Positions 41,201 to 49,347 of a stretch of 64,000 nucleotides of DNA are shown here, one piece after another. The translations under genes and the position numbers were made by a program. How positions within the stretch are numbered: position 1 is the stretch's first letter; every line of letters begins with the position of its first letter. Source of the stretch: Brasenia schreberi (lineage: Eukaryota > Streptophyta > Magnoliopsida > Nymphaeales > Cabombaceae); the NCBI GenBank assembly GCA_036023115.1, contig JAYKKT010000064.1:10128001-10192000 (forward strand), read 5' to 3'. The notes under the pieces were generated by a model. That model did not search any database, was not told where the DNA came from, and worked only from the letters and a program-made list of their open reading frames with translations.

Positions 41201-44046
41201 TTTAGCCAAGAATCATCCAACCATCATGTAATATGGGAGGAATAGTTCCTTGGTTCAGATATGGGATGAAGTTCTTTGATCATACAAGCATCTTGTGGCA
41301 AAATTTCTCTACATTGCACGGAGGCATATTATTAGTGCGAGTTTAGTGCATTATGCAAGGTAGATGGTGGATGTTTCGCTCATAATGAGTATATTACTGT
41401 GTGGTCCACTGAGTTGTGGAGTTTATGCAGTTAATGAAGTGCACATGTGCCTAGAGGGGGTTGCGGGTGTATAAGAATTTGGGTGGGTTTGTGTTGTCGA
41501 GAATATTTCCTTCCCTAGTATGTATTGTGGTTGCAATGTGTTAGGAAACACAGATAAGTTTGATATCTCCAATGACTTTTGGCCGAACCAGTTGGCAGTG
41601 TTAGTACGGCAGAACGAGAGAGTTGTAGGGATCAAGCGACAGTTGGGTATCCAGTCATTCATGGCAGTAGCTTGGCCTAGGAAAGAGGTGAACTTAGATC
41701 CGTCTACCAGAAGGATACCGTCTACATGAGAGCGAGCGAGCAATATGGTCACAGAAAGAGAAGAGTATCCAGGGATTGAATTTTCCTTTATGAGAAAAAA
41801 AAGCTAAAAGACTAGCAAACATGGAAAGTAACACAAAACTGAACAGACTTTTCTTCTACTGCTACTGTAAAAGAAAGGAAGATACATAAAAGAAAGAATC
41901 CTAAAGTATATATTCTTGGATGTCTGTGTAATGGCCTTTAACTCTTCGTCTTCCTTTTTATGATTTTCTTGCTCCCACGTTGGATGATTCCTAGCCATTT
42001 CTATAGAGTAATCATAAAGGTAATGCAACCTATCATGTTGTATGTATTTGGTCACCTGTTTTGTTTTCATTTTCTGTCTTCTAGTTTTGTTTAAGTACAA
42101 GAAGCCTGAGGGAATTATGTTTATTCATCCCAATTATTTTTAATGTTTGTTTCAGTTGCCATTTTTGAGATGGAAACAATATGCATTTATTGCTGCATCC
42201 TGTATTCTGGCAGTCCGTGCCATCATTGTCCAAATTGCATTTTTTATGCACATGCAGGTGAGGAAATGTTTTGTTTTTCTGTTATTTCATAAGAACTTTA
42301 ACTGAAATAAACTAATTTTCTACAATAATGTATGAGCATCTAGTGACGTTAGCTCTATAACTTTGTCAGACCTTTGTTTTTGGAAGACCTGCCATCATTA
42401 CAAGGTCATTGATATTTGCAACGGCTTTCATGAGTTTTTTCTCAGTTGTCATTGCATTGTTCAAGGTGAGTACCAAACTTAAACAAAATTTTGCAAACAG
42501 AATTTAGTGTACGCTTGTTGCCTATGTGAAAAACTTAATTGAATTTATGTTAGTTGTAAAAGGTATGAGCTTGTACTGCCTGCTGGATAGACTTTACTAT
42601 GGCCTTATTGCCAATGCTGGACAGAATTTTTTCTGTGTGTGAACGTCAGACGGGAGGAAAGCAGTATTGGCATGTGATGTGTGAGTATGAGACATTTTAT
42701 GGGAATGATCATGTTTAGAGGCCAGGAGTTTTAGCTGGTTTATAGATCTTGCACATGTCCATGTAAACCCAGCTTGCCTATAAAAGACTGTCCAGAAAAT
42801 GCAATGAGATCCCATATTTTGTTTGTCCTTTTATTTTACTCGATCAATCTTACTATCGAAATGTTCACAGCCCATTTTGGTGAAGCTCAACTGCTAAACT
42901 GGTTGCCTTTAAAGGAAAAGACTAAACGTTGGTAGTTCAGATTACTTGCTGGTGTCGCACTGCATAAACTTTGGTGTCGGTGTTAATGATTGGATTTCTT
43001 TTAGATAGTCTTTCAAGATCCTTGAGAATATCTATGACGTTAGTCCTATAATCTGTTTCTAATTAAAGCAACTTTCTTGTTCATTTCTTCATACCAGGGT
43101 CTTTCATACGAACAGTGCCTCTTCATGTTTTATGGATATTATATCTGTTGTTTTGTGATATTATATCTTCACTGATTTTCACTGAACATTTTGACAGGAC
43201 ATTCCAGATATTGAGGGAGACAAAATATTTGGAATCAAGTCCTTTAGCGTAACCCTTGGTCAAAACCGGGTTTGTGAAATTTCTCTGCTTCTTAATAAGT
43301 TAATTCAAAGGGACCTGCTTTAGCTCTCAAAAAAGAAGAAGATCGGCTCTTAGCCTCTTGCATGTTTTGTATTCATCATGTTTTTTCCTCTTCCATTGCA
43401 CCAGGTGTTTTGGCTTTGTATTTATCTACTACAGATAGCGTACGCTTCTGCCATTGTTGTAGGTGCCATTTCTCCATGCTTTTGGAGCAAACTTGCAACG
43501 GTAAAACCTTTGTCCATATCGTTTGCAAATGTTCACCCATTTGATTTATTACAAGTTGAACGATAACCTTTTCACTCGAGCTATCCCAGACCTTATTTGA
43601 TCTGCCATGCTGATCTAGCAAAGATCACAGGCAGCAGGCAGGTGGCAACGCAATCCTACACCTAAAATTTCACAACCCCAGCTTGAATATCAATGAACAA
43701 GTGCTGCAATCTCTTGTTCCAATATTTGTACATCATTATATTTTCCTAGTCTATCAAGATACTAATTGCACTTTACCGGGAACACTCCTGCTGACCTTTT
43801 CCTTTGAGAGTGAACAGCAACAATTGGAATGACGAAAATGTTCCATATTGTCATTTTGAATTCCTTGTATACAAGCATCTTGCGATATGGGTTTGCTTCT
43901 AAACTAACTTATGCTGACATTCCTCACTTGATCAAGTGCAGGTTTTGGGCCATGGTACGCTAGCATTTATCCTCTGGTGCCATGCACAGTCTCTTAATCT
44001 GAAAAGCAAAGTTGCCATCACGTCCTTCTACATGTTTATTTGGAAG
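23140..44046 (+). CDS. VTE2: Homogentisate phytyltransferase, 12 of about 13 exons (3' partial)
   Basis: The enzyme transfers a phytyl group to homogentisate, the committed step of tocopherol synthesis, in plastid membranes. Joined exons: 23140-23215, 23306-23374, 25400-25662, 25766-25849, 25926-26000, 26316-26399, 39327-39416, 42156-42257, 42370-42465, 43198-43269, 43405-43500, 43942-44046. All introns are GT-AG, and every junction keeps frame over 404 residues without a stop. Residues 1 to about 120 are Ser/Arg-rich and variable, fitting a plastid transit peptide. The conserved core begins near [15 protein letters not shown] (122-136). The UbiA motif NxxxDxxxD is at N180, D184, D188; the second, DIPDIEGD, is at 314-321. 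Several hydrophobic segments follow. The terminal LFYAEYLL-type exon of homologues was not found. Family identity is VTE2-1 rather than solanesyltransferase VTE2-2, from overall match to remembered sequences. Confidence 0.93.
23306..23374 (+). CDS. VTE2: VTE2 exon 2
   Basis: This small exon encodes residues 26-48 ([12 protein letters not shown] and onward), basic and aromatic, in the variable transit-peptide region. The acceptor AG is at 23304-23305 and the donor GT at 23375. It ends one base into a codon, which exon 3 completes as Arg. Confidence 0.75.
23853..23944. repeat. 46-bp tandem duplication in VTE2 intron 2
   Basis: Two identical adjacent 46-bp units (GTGGGCATAATGAGCAGG...) lie at 23853-23898 and 23899-23944. 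Perfect identity points to a recent event. Confidence 0.95.
25335..25377 (+). mobile_element. Tail-only RTE insertion with target duplication
   Basis: Only 43 bp of the RTE 3' end (CCAACCCCGTCTAGTATGGG ... TTGTTGTTGTTT) are present, flanked by identical AATTCCCTTTCTGG at 25321-25334 and 25378-25391. The second copy sits 8 bp before the exon 3 acceptor. Confidence 0.93.
25400..25662 (+). CDS. VTE2: VTE2 exon 3
   Basis: This is the longest exon, residues 49-136. It ends in the conserved stretch [15 protein letters not shown], where the mature prenyltransferase core begins. The acceptor at 25398-25399 lies just downstream of a small LINE-tail insertion whose target duplication copies the tract before this acceptor. 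The donor GTAAGT is at 25663. Confidence 0.9.
25766..25849 (+). CDS. VTE2: VTE2 exon 4
   Basis: Encodes 28 residues (137-164), [12 protein letters not shown] onward, the first membrane segment of the core. It matches the family position after HTVIGT. Whole-codon exon, donor GTAACG at 25850. Confidence 0.9.
25926..26000 (+). CDS. VTE2: VTE2 exon 5, first Asp-rich motif
   Basis: Encodes 25 residues (165-189), including [18 protein letters not shown]180, D184 and D188 form the NxxxDxxxD motif that binds prenyl diphosphate through Mg2+ in the UbiA superfamily. Acceptor CCAG and donor GTAATG are both canonical. Confidence 0.95.
26069..26168 (+). mobile_element. RTE LINE 3' fragment in VTE2 intron 5
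   Basis: About 100 bp matching the RTE end, from TGAGTTAACTGCTAGCATGG to the tail TTAGTTGTTG. It is severely 5' truncated. Confidence 0.9.
26316..26399 (+). CDS. VTE2: VTE2 exon 6
   Basis: Encodes 28 residues (190-217) beginning [14 protein letters not shown], a highly conserved loop following the first Asp-rich motif. The donor at 26400 opens the 12.9-kb intron 6. Confidence 0.93.
26488..27388. other. VTE2 intron 6, left part
   Basis: Unique-looking intron sequence with no gene or repeat recognised. Confidence 0.5.
27389..27487 (+). mobile_element. RTE LINE 3' fragment with internal deletion
   Basis: Matches the RTE end from TGGAAAGAAACAATAAAGAA to the tail, but the stretch between GGGCTC and TAGTATGGG is missing. 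It lies in intron 6 just left of the long antisense LINE. Confidence 0.88.
27972..28316 (-). pseudogene. LINE C-terminal domain
   Basis: Holds [33 protein letters not shown] and [18 protein letters not shown], the conserved end of RTE-type plant LINE proteins. Confidence 0.88.
28455..29105 (-). pseudogene. LINE reverse transcriptase, C-terminal half
   Basis: This 216-codon stretch carries [10 protein letters not shown] (motif B) and [13 protein letters not shown] (motif C, the FADD box) followed by the thumb region ([13 protein letters not shown]). It is separated from the N-terminal half by one stop codon, so the enzyme was recently whole. Confidence 0.93.
29112..29876 (-). pseudogene. LINE reverse transcriptase, N-terminal half
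   Basis: This 254-codon stretch holds [48 protein letters not shown] and [16 protein letters not shown], the last being RT motif A with its catalytic Asp. It stops at a TAG where the sister LINE has Trp. The rest continues at 29105. Confidence 0.92.
30666..31088 (-). pseudogene. LINE endonuclease, N-terminal part
   Basis: Holds [39 protein letters not shown] and [20 protein letters not shown], the start of an apurinic-type endonuclease (N...QET pattern). The remaining endonuclease (GGDLNGH-like) continues to about 30300 in other frames. Confidence 0.88.
31253..31640 (-). mobile_element. Second LINE endonuclease fragment
   Basis: Repeats, about 90% alike, the segment at about 30370-30735 ([39 protein letters not shown]). 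It abuts the 5' end of the long LINE directly, so two RTE copies or one rearranged copy lie here. Confidence 0.88.
31641..31945. other. VTE2 intron 6 sequence between LINE and Copia
   Basis: A 20-bp phrase (ATACTAGATAAATGTTCTTG) occurs at about 31638 and 31719. Nothing else recognised. Confidence 0.5.
31992..32315 (-). repeat. 3' LTR of nested Copia
   Basis: 324 bp; minus-strand ends TGTTAGTGAG and AATTATCA. A CCCTCTCAAGTTGGG polypurine-tract complement borders it at 32318. Confidence 0.82.
32323..33801 (-). CDS. Copia reverse transcriptase-RNase H, open frame
   Basis: The frame has 492 codons without a stop. [42 protein letters not shown] (motif A, catalytic Asp), [14 protein letters not shown] (YIDD motif C), [13 protein letters not shown]. 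RNase [54 protein letters not shown]. The C-terminus (DMLTKAVTR) is the normal pol end. The frame starts inside pol, since the polyprotein is interrupted just upstream, so it is not a complete element product. Confidence 0.93.
   Translation of the reverse strand: MESEIQALEKNKTWELSDLPEDRKAISCKWVYTIKYSADGSLERHKARLVARGYSQAYGIDYEKTFTPVTKLTSILVIISIAAQRNWVMWQLDVKNAFLQGELKEEVYMELSPGYLNPKKKVCRLKKAIYELKQSPRAWFEKFSSSIINLGYQKSVSDHILFFKKGEKLTLLLVYIDDIIITGDDSEKIQRLKENLHRLFDIKDLGRLHYFLGIEVTYSGKDIFLNQRKYTLDLLQDVKMLNCRPTYTPMEVNHKLHMEDGAKKVDVTKYQQLVEKLIYLTITHPDIAYAVSIVSRYMQSPSKHHMDAVFHILCYLKTTPRHGITYKANGHTDIEIYIDADWAGSTEDRKSTTGYVILIGGNIVSWKSKKQSVVARSAAEAESKAMASGMCEGKWLCSLLMEIDLFAGKPILIFCDSKAAIQIASNLVYHERTKHTEIDCHFIRDSVLTKEFQLEHVRLGHQCADMLTKAVTRDLLQRLCGKLGVTSIFHPT
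33862..34279 (-). pseudogene. Copia integrase-RT linker, frameshifted
   Basis: Two overlapping frames (33862-34080, 34028-34279) cover the acidic, Ser-rich linker ([27 protein letters not shown]) between integrase and RT. The break between them is a frameshift. Confidence 0.75.
34391..35023 (-). pseudogene. Copia integrase, interrupted
   Basis: Right to left: [18 protein letters not shown] (zinc region end), [12 protein letters not shown] and [15 protein letters not shown] (core, with two catalytic Asp), then [18 protein letters not shown] and [14 protein letters not shown]. Frame is lost around 34640-34735, near the place where the third acidic residue belongs. Confidence 0.88.
35063..35440 (-). 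pseudogene. Copia protease end and pre-integrase
   Basis: Reads [37 protein letters not shown] and [11 protein letters not shown], the last being the histidine-containing pre-integrase motif. The protease active site falls in damaged sequence upstream ([17 protein letters not shown] words near 35490). Confidence 0.85.
35560..36655 (-). pseudogene. Copia gag with internal 53-bp duplication
   Basis: Gag starts near 36655 ([13 protein letters not shown]). It continues through 36567-36235 ([20 protein letters not shown]) and 36082-35768 ([18 protein letters not shown]), and ends with a knuckle [14 protein letters not shown] whose last Cys is Tyr. Identical 53-bp units at about 36193-36245 and 36246-36298 break the frame. 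Confidence 0.87.
36681..37110. other. Junction zone of the two Copia elements
   Basis: Probably leader sequence of the nested element, with CTGCTCACGATTCT twice (about 36830, 36900). The word TTGTCAAAAAACAAA occurs at about 37053 and 37116 and may mark the microhomology where the deletion closed. Confidence 0.45.
37120..38700 (+). pseudogene. Outer Copia RT and RNase H pseudogene
   Basis: It reads [56 protein letters not shown] (catalytic YVDD near 37700) and [10 protein letters not shown] 47-bp tandem duplication near 37991-38085 repeats [11 protein letters not shown] and shifts the frame. RNase H (38230-38700) is heavily damaged but ends with the usual ADIFTKQ-like words. It is not functional. 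Confidence 0.9.
38714..39028 (+). repeat. 3' LTR of outer intron-6 Copia
   Basis: 315 bp starting TGTTGGAGATTGTCATATAT and ending CAAATCAACA, next to target copy TCTAG. The first 41 bp match the truncated 5' LTR at 31951-31991 with one difference. Confidence 0.92.
39327..39416 (+). CDS. VTE2: VTE2 exon 7
   Basis: Encodes 30 residues (218-247), including [20 protein letters not shown], a membrane segment strongly conserved in the family. The acceptor TTGCAG lies after 12.9 kb of intron packed with retrotransposons. Donor GTAAGT. Confidence 0.93.
39669..39810 (+). mobile_element. RTE LINE 3' fragment in VTE2 intron 7
   Basis: About 140 bp from TTGGAAGAAAACAATAAACA to the tail TTAGTTGTTG, with more changes than other copies. 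5' truncated. Confidence 0.88.
39880..40245 (-). pseudogene. Unidentified gene-like fragment, antisense
   Basis: The minus strand reads [37 protein letters not shown] and, after a stop, [20 protein letters not shown]. The peptide looks like genuine protein (balanced composition, amphipathic helix) and not like any retrotransposon domain I know. I cannot name it. It may be a captured exon or processed copy in intron 7. Confidence 0.4.
40336..40391 (+). mobile_element. Tail-only RTE copy
   Basis: 56 bp of RTE 3' end (GAATCCATGTAGCCAACCCC ... GTTGTTGTTGT), lying exactly between blocks Q and P of the inverted duplication. Confidence 0.92.
40425..40578 (-). pseudogene. Group II intron-type reverse transcriptase fragment
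   Basis: One minus-strand frame reads [20 protein letters not shown], then [14 protein letters not shown], a stop, and IDHDLL. KADxxKCFDxIDHxxL is the pattern of RT motif A in group II intron proteins, with the catalytic Asp present. Plant nuclear DNA normally carries such sequence as mitochondrial insertions. The fragment is about 50 codons, so the call rests on one motif. Confidence 0.5.
40587..40772 (-). other. Unidentified open frame
   Basis: The 61-codon frame ([20 protein letters not shown], then [10 protein letters not shown]) is protein-like and just upstream of the group II RT fragment on the same strand. No family recognised. Part of it is duplicated inverted at about 40250-40335. 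Confidence 0.3.
40780..42150. other. VTE2 intron 7, right part
   Basis: No gene or repeat recognised. The antisense open frame 41423-41752 has no known motif. Confidence 0.4.
42156..42257 (+). CDS. VTE2: VTE2 exon 8
   Basis: Encodes 34 residues (248-281): [11 protein letters not shown], then the hydrophobic [16 protein letters not shown] typical of VTE2-1. Acceptor TTTCAG, donor GTGAGG. Confidence 0.93.
42370..42465 (+). CDS. VTE2: VTE2 exon 9
   Basis: Encodes 32 residues (282-313), including [19 protein letters not shown], the membrane segment leading into the second Asp-rich motif. Acceptor GTCAG, donor GTGAGT. Confidence 0.93.
43198..43269 (+). CDS. VTE2: VTE2 exon 10, second Asp-rich motif
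   Basis: Encodes 24 residues (314-337), [20 protein letters not shown] onward. D314, D317 and D321 form the second metal-binding Asp-rich motif. Acceptor GACAG, donor GTTTGT. Confidence 0.95.
43405..43500 (+). CDS. VTE2: VTE2 exon 11
   Basis: Encodes 32 residues (338-369), [20 protein letters not shown] onward, a membrane segment. Acceptor CCAG, donor GTAAAA. Confidence 0.92.
43942..44046 (+). CDS. VTE2: VTE2 exon 12, last exon found
   Basis: Encodes 35 residues (370-404), [12 protein letters not shown] to TSFYMFIWK. In homologues a final short exon (LFYAEYLL-like) follows. Donor GTAAAC is at 44047. If this intron is retained, the frame runs on to a stop at 44146-44148, inside the LTR of a Copia element inserted 45 bp downstream. 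Confidence 0.92.
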
Positions 44047-44091
44047 GTAAACAAAGAACAAAAACCATCGTCAATTTATTTAGCTATAGAT

Positions 44092-44436
44092 TGTTGGATT
44101 TGCACAAGAAACATCATAATTTCATTGATGATTGATGAAATACAATAATAGGGTTGGGTGGCTCCTTCTTGGTAGCCGTCCGCATCTCACGTTTTTTCCT
44201 ATTACAAACCCTAATGGCACTCACTTAATATATATAGACTTTATAACTTGAAAGACCATATTACCCCTAATAAATATTTAATATGACTCGAGTCCTAATG
44301 GATCATAATCGGATCATAATCTGATCCATTGGGATCCAAATCCTAATCTATACATTATGGACTGAACATAGACTAATCTATACATTATGAACTGAACATA
44401 AACAAGATTGAATATGTCAACTTGACTTTCTCAACA
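44092..44436 (-). repeat. 3' LTR of intron-12 Copia
   Basis: 345 bp, TGTTGGATTT to CTCAACA. About 50 bp near 44165-44215 are absent from the partner LTR. Confidence 0.93.
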
Positions 44437-44443
44437 CGCCCCC

Positions 44444-45205
44444 TCAAGTTGACTCCTGAAGGCTGGTAATTCTTAACTGCGTGAGTGCTTTTCGAAGGCC
44501 ATTGATTGAGACTGGTTTGGTGAATATGTCCGCTAATTGATCTTCTGAACGAACATGAACAAGATTGAATATGCCTTGGGCTATCTTTTCTCTGATAAAA
44601 TGACAGTCTATCTCAATATGCTTTGTTCTTTCATGGAAGACGGGATTCTGAGCTATTTGAAGTGTCGCTCTACTATCTGTAAAGAAAGTAATGGGAGTAT
44701 TCCTTTTTAGACCAAGTTCTTCGAGAAGTGATAGAATCCATTGACTTTCACACATGCCCAGTGCTATAGCTCGATACTTTGCCTCTGTGCTAGACCTGGC
44801 AACTACAGACTGCTTTTTACTTTTCCAAGATATAACATTGCCTCCCAAACAAACTACATAGCCTGAAGTTGATCTCGTGTCTGTTCTAGAGCATGCCCAA
44901 TTTGCATCTGAATATATACATATGTCTAGCGATAAAGATGGAGAATATAACAACCCATAGGTTATAGTTGATTTTAAGTACCTGATGATGTGAAAAACTG
45001 TACTCATATGATACTTGGATGGGCAATGCATCCATCTACTTACATATCCAACTGCAAAGTTGATATTTGGTCGAGTAATAGTAACATATATCAACTTACC
45101 CACTAATCGCTGGTATTTATCAACATCTTCAAATGGTTCAGTAAGCTTATTGGTCTCTTCCGTGAATGCTTCTATAAGGGTAGAGCATACTCTACAGTCT
45201 TCCAT
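44444..45205 (-). pseudogene. Copia RT end and RNase H
   Basis: An open frame of 253 codons: [79 protein letters not shown] and DIFTKPVS. RNase H is complete to the normal C-terminus. It is the same family as the outer intron-6 element. Upstream RT (45930-45206, LMSKNAFLHGDLEDEV) is full of frameshifts. Confidence 0.92.
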
Positions 45206-45930
45206 TTTTGTTTAACATAGAAATGCATAGATAGATACCCCCACACGTTACTGCAATAGGAATTGAGAGATGAAGCATAATGCTGCTTGTTTTGAAGGTC
45301 AAGGCTTACCTAATCCCCAAGAAATACTTCATGCTCGATCAACTAAGTTCTTTGTAAGGTCAATGTATTCTCGCAAAAGTATACTTCCTATGTTTCAATT
45401 GTCTCTCAAGACTTAGGTCAATCTCTGAAATGTGCATAATTAATCATCAAGGCCATTCTATGCTTGAAGTATAGTCGGCCTTCTTTCTTTAAATGTTTGA
45501 AGAAAAGTGTATGATATCCTCGCCTTGCTGAATCAAAGCATACCATAGCTTTTGTAAATCTTCAAAACCATGCTTGTTGGAAGTAGCTTTTAGCTCCACG
45601 TATAAAGCCTTCCCTTAATCTACACACTTTGCCACATTCCATTCTCCCACTTCGCTGGGACCAAAGGCATGAGGGGAAATCTCCATGTAGCATACCTCAT
45701 CCTCTAAATCTCCATGCAAGAAAGCATTTTTTGACATCAAATCTGGTCGTAGTTCCCACCCGCAGAATGACCAATATTAAAGTAGTAGAGCAAAATACGA
45801 TTCACGTTCATCTTTGCCACCGGAGCAAATGTCTAAGAATCATGAGATCAATAACATAGGTCCGAGTAAAATCAATAAAGGAATATCTCAAAAACAAGGC
45901 TTTCTAGCAGGTGAAGAGTACACATATAAA
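45206..45930 (-). pseudogene. Degenerate Copia RT N-terminal part
   Basis: Reading leftward from 45930, words such as KNAFLHGDLEDEV, KALYVELK and YFLGIR mark RT from motif A to the region after YVDD, in shifting frames with stops. The decay is much heavier than in the adjoining RNase H. Confidence 0.75.
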
Positions 45931-47470
45931 CCAGGAAAGTAATACAAAGCAGATAGGAATCTGACTCTCCATCTAAGGTCTCCGTTCATCTTCGTTAATA
46001 CTCAACAATTTGCCTATATTCCATTTCTTTCCGTAGAGTCACATAATTATAGTCATTGCACTGTTTGCTAATACCACTCCTTATCCTTCAATATTATATG
46101 TAAAAAATTACTAATTCAAAGGGATTGTTGATAGAAGTCAATGGTTGTAACAAAGCTTGGTGTCAGAAAAGAAAGGTTACTGTGGAGGAAAGGTGCAAAT
46201 TTAGAAAGAGTTGGGTACTATTCTAGCACAAGATCTTTTCCAAAATGTGTAATTTCATTACTACAATAGGTCACTTTCATCCAGAAGCAACATTAGGACG
46301 CACAATCTAGCTAAATGGCCAGGAATTCCCACATAGATTCAAAATGAACGGTGACTTTTTCCATCATTTCGTACTTACCATAGCTTCCACCTTCTTTATT
46401 TGGTAACCCTGGCCAAATGACCAACTTGTGGGTCGAGTAATTCTAAAGCAACCTCCTTTATTACACGCCGCCACCGCCAATTGAAATTGCTGCAGTCCTC
46501 GCCATGGAGCCCAATTCCTATGTATCACCTAAGGCATAGACCGAATATTGAAGCACCGAGAATATCTCCCGCAAGCAATCCCTCGCCATGTGCCGGAACC
46601 CGTTGCAATTGGTAACGGGCACCGCCACTCACTGCCACCGGAATCGTGCTGCTCCGGTTGCAATCCCTGGCCAAAGCCGGTAGAACTCAAGAATCAGATT
46701 GATTTTTCTGTAGTTAGCAGCCGCCGCCATGGAGACATACGCCTGATCGTCGCCAGCATAGGGTGATAACATCTTGTATTCCTTCTGGAGCGGAGCATGA
46801 ACCACGAACGTGATGGGACCGGTGAGCATCGACTGCCTTGGTTTTGTGGTTGCCCCCGATGGCACATGAACAAAAGCACTACGACCTAAAAACACGAGAT
46901 TCTAGAAGGGTGCGGTAATAGAACAAATGGAAAAAATGTTTTCATGATACGCAAAGAGTGGTAAACGAACAGGTTTTCCGCCGCAATATGAATCGGGCTT
47001 GATAGACATTTGAAATAATAAGCCTTCTAGAAATTTGTTGCAACCATGTGGACCACGCCGGTGAATCTCTCCGCCATTGGAATTTGAACAAACCCTAGAA
47101 ATTGTGTTTATGTGAATGATTGAAGGACAGAACCACTGAACAAAGAGACTTTATATATATATATATATATTGGGATTAGGAGTGTAAAGAAACCCAGCAG
47201 ATCAAGGAGTGAAAGTGTAAACTCTAGAGTCCGCCTCTGCTTCTATTTTTCCCTTACTATTTTCAGCATATAATTATAATAATAATAAAATAATAATATG
47301 AGTTGGGTACTTGGATTGGTTAACCGGGTTATTTTTTGTGGAACCTGAGTATCTGACCTCAATTGATTCAAGTATTGAATTTTATTTTTCTATCCATGAA
47401 ACTTGAATCAACCAAAATCTCGGATAATTTTATATTTTTAATAATATATTTATTATAAATAATATTATTT
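45931..47470 (-). other. GC-rich gene-like insert where integrase is expected
   Basis: Minus-strand order: a TA-rich TATA-like run (47170-47150), a start codon at 47077 (MAERFTGVVHM), an open frame 46895-46629 (TTKPRQSMLTGPITFVVHAP; GDDQAYVSMAAAANYRK), a stop, then CNGFRHMARDC near 46600, a CX4HX4C zinc-knuckle-like word. The base composition at 46440-47100 is far richer in GC than the Copia around it. It could be a captured host gene piece or an unknown element. 45931-46440 and 47180-47470 show nothing recognisable. Confidence 0.4.
47150..47170. repeat. TA microsatellite
   Basis: A run of TATATA within the GC-rich insert's flank. It may act as a TATA element for the minus-strand open frame starting at 47077. 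Confidence 0.9.
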
Positions 47471-47479
47471 TATTTTTGA

Positions 47480-48950
47480 AAAAAGTAAATGTCCTAGTCT
47501 TCTGTCCCAACGAGGTATGTCTTCCTTCTGTTTCTCTGTAATAACTGTGGAGTGTAGTGTTGTTCCTTTATTATCCTTGCAAACGTAGAGGCCTCTTCTC
47601 ATACTACCCTAACTAAAGATCCTCCCCATCCTCTATTCCTGAAAGACACATCTAGTAGAATAAAAAATTATACGACATTTCAGATCTTATGTCATAGCAA
47701 AGACAGACAATAAGTTTACTGAGATGTTTGGGACATGTAAGATATTTTTTAATATGCCAAAAGATGTAATAATACTTCCTTTTCCCACTATCGGTGTCTG
47801 ACCATGTGGTCTGTAGCCCTAGAATCAATAACCCATATTCATGAATAAGAGGAAATTATATTACCTTAGGTCAAGAATGAGAATGGATAGGCAATAGTTG
47901 CTTATGAGTCACTGTGAGAAGAGGTAGATGGTACTTGTGAATCTATTAAACGGGCCTTCAACAACTCGATCTCCTTTTTCATATCTACCAATGATATTGC
48001 ATTCTCTTCTGCCTTTGGTTTTTTAGTCTGATCACTGCCAAAATAAGCCTTATTGGTTCTGTTCTGAAAGTAGGTAGGTTTTACTACTAATTCCCAGCAT
48101 GTTTCCTTAGTGTGGCGTGTTTTTCCGTAATGAGTGCAAGTCAATTTATTCTTTTCTTCAGATGAAAAACCAGATCTTCCTCTACCTCTGTCATAATCAC
48201 CTTTCCCCCTAGCGAATGGAGGAGGATACACATTTCTTTCTACAAAAGCAGTATTTTCTGAACTGATTTTAGTTTCCTTCTCCAAAAGTTTTCTGTCTTC
48301 TTCCCGAAGAAGAAGTGAATAAACTGTACTCAAGGACGGAAGCTCTTCCCTACTATTGTTCTTCACTGCCTCATACTCAGATGAAATGCCCCATAAAAGA
48401 TTGAATACTTTGCGTTCTTCGAACTCTTCATTTCGTTCCTATGTGCAACTCTGACATTTTGTCTTATAGTAAATTTGAAATTCTTCCCAGAGTCCCTTGA
48501 GTTCTGCATAGTACTCACTGACTGTTCTTCCTCCTTGCTTGCGTTTTTGAATCTTTTTAATGAAGTCGTACTTCTTAGCAATATTCTTTCGTTGAGCATA
48601 TGCTTCCTGAACTGCTAGCCAAATATCTCGAGCTGTTTCCAGAAACATGAATGTGATGCCTATAGATGGAGTCATAGATTGGATAAGCCAAGCACTCACC
48701 AGTGCATTTTCTATACGCCATCGAGGATAAAGAGGATCTGTAATTGGGGGGTGGAGATATCCCACCAGTCAAGTAATCCAACGCCCCATGGCCATAATTG
48801 TCAATTCAATTGATCTAGCCCATTGCAAATAATTCTTTTCATCTAACTTCAAATTTGTGATTTGAAATAGTTCCCCTTTATGTGAGGAATTCGATTCATT
48901 CCCTTCAATCATCTTTCATTTTTTCATATTCAGAGATACTGTGTTTCCCA
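47480..48950 (-). pseudogene. Copia gag and pre-integrase of intron-12 element
   Basis: Gag starts near 48920 and covers 48765-48439 (ENALVSAWLIQSMTPSIGIT) and 48366-47902. The knuckle reads CTHYGKTRHTKETC, with the second Cys replaced by Tyr. Pre-integrase words continue to about 47480 with stops. Two frames overlap near 48440-48600, so at least one frameshift is present. Confidence 0.87.
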
Positions 48951-49334
48951 AAGACAATAAAGTGAGATTAATAGCAAATCGTGAAGGCCTTCCTTAAGGA
49001 AAGATTCAAAAAGAATCACCCAATATCATCATCATATATGCTCTAAACGAACCCAAAGGATTATGCATAAGATAGTCTCTCCCAAAGAACCACTCGACTG
49101 GATATTCTTGAGCATAAAAAAACCTCAGTTGCAAATCAAAAATCACTTCCCAACTTATATTTAATCCGATTATGAAGAGAATACCAAGCCCACTGCAATG
49201 ATATTTAGAATCCAACACAAAACTGAACTTTGAATAAAAAATACCATGAAAACTATGAAAAATACTTATCTCTTTGCTAGAAAAACCCATTTTTTTGTTT
49301 TTCTCCTTCGATTGATCGCATGTAGGCCTCAATA
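48951..49334 (-). other. Leader of intron-12 Copia
   Basis: Untranslated leader between primer-binding site and gag. The 108-codon frame here (49332-49006) lies wholly in the leader and has no domain. Confidence 0.6.
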
Positions 49335-49347
49335 GGTTCTGATACCA
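49335..49347 (-). other. Primer-binding site of intron-12 Copia
   Basis: Minus strand TGGTATCAGAACC is complementary to the 3' end of initiator Met tRNA (usual TGGTATCAGAGC), with no gap after the LTR. Confidence 0.88.
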
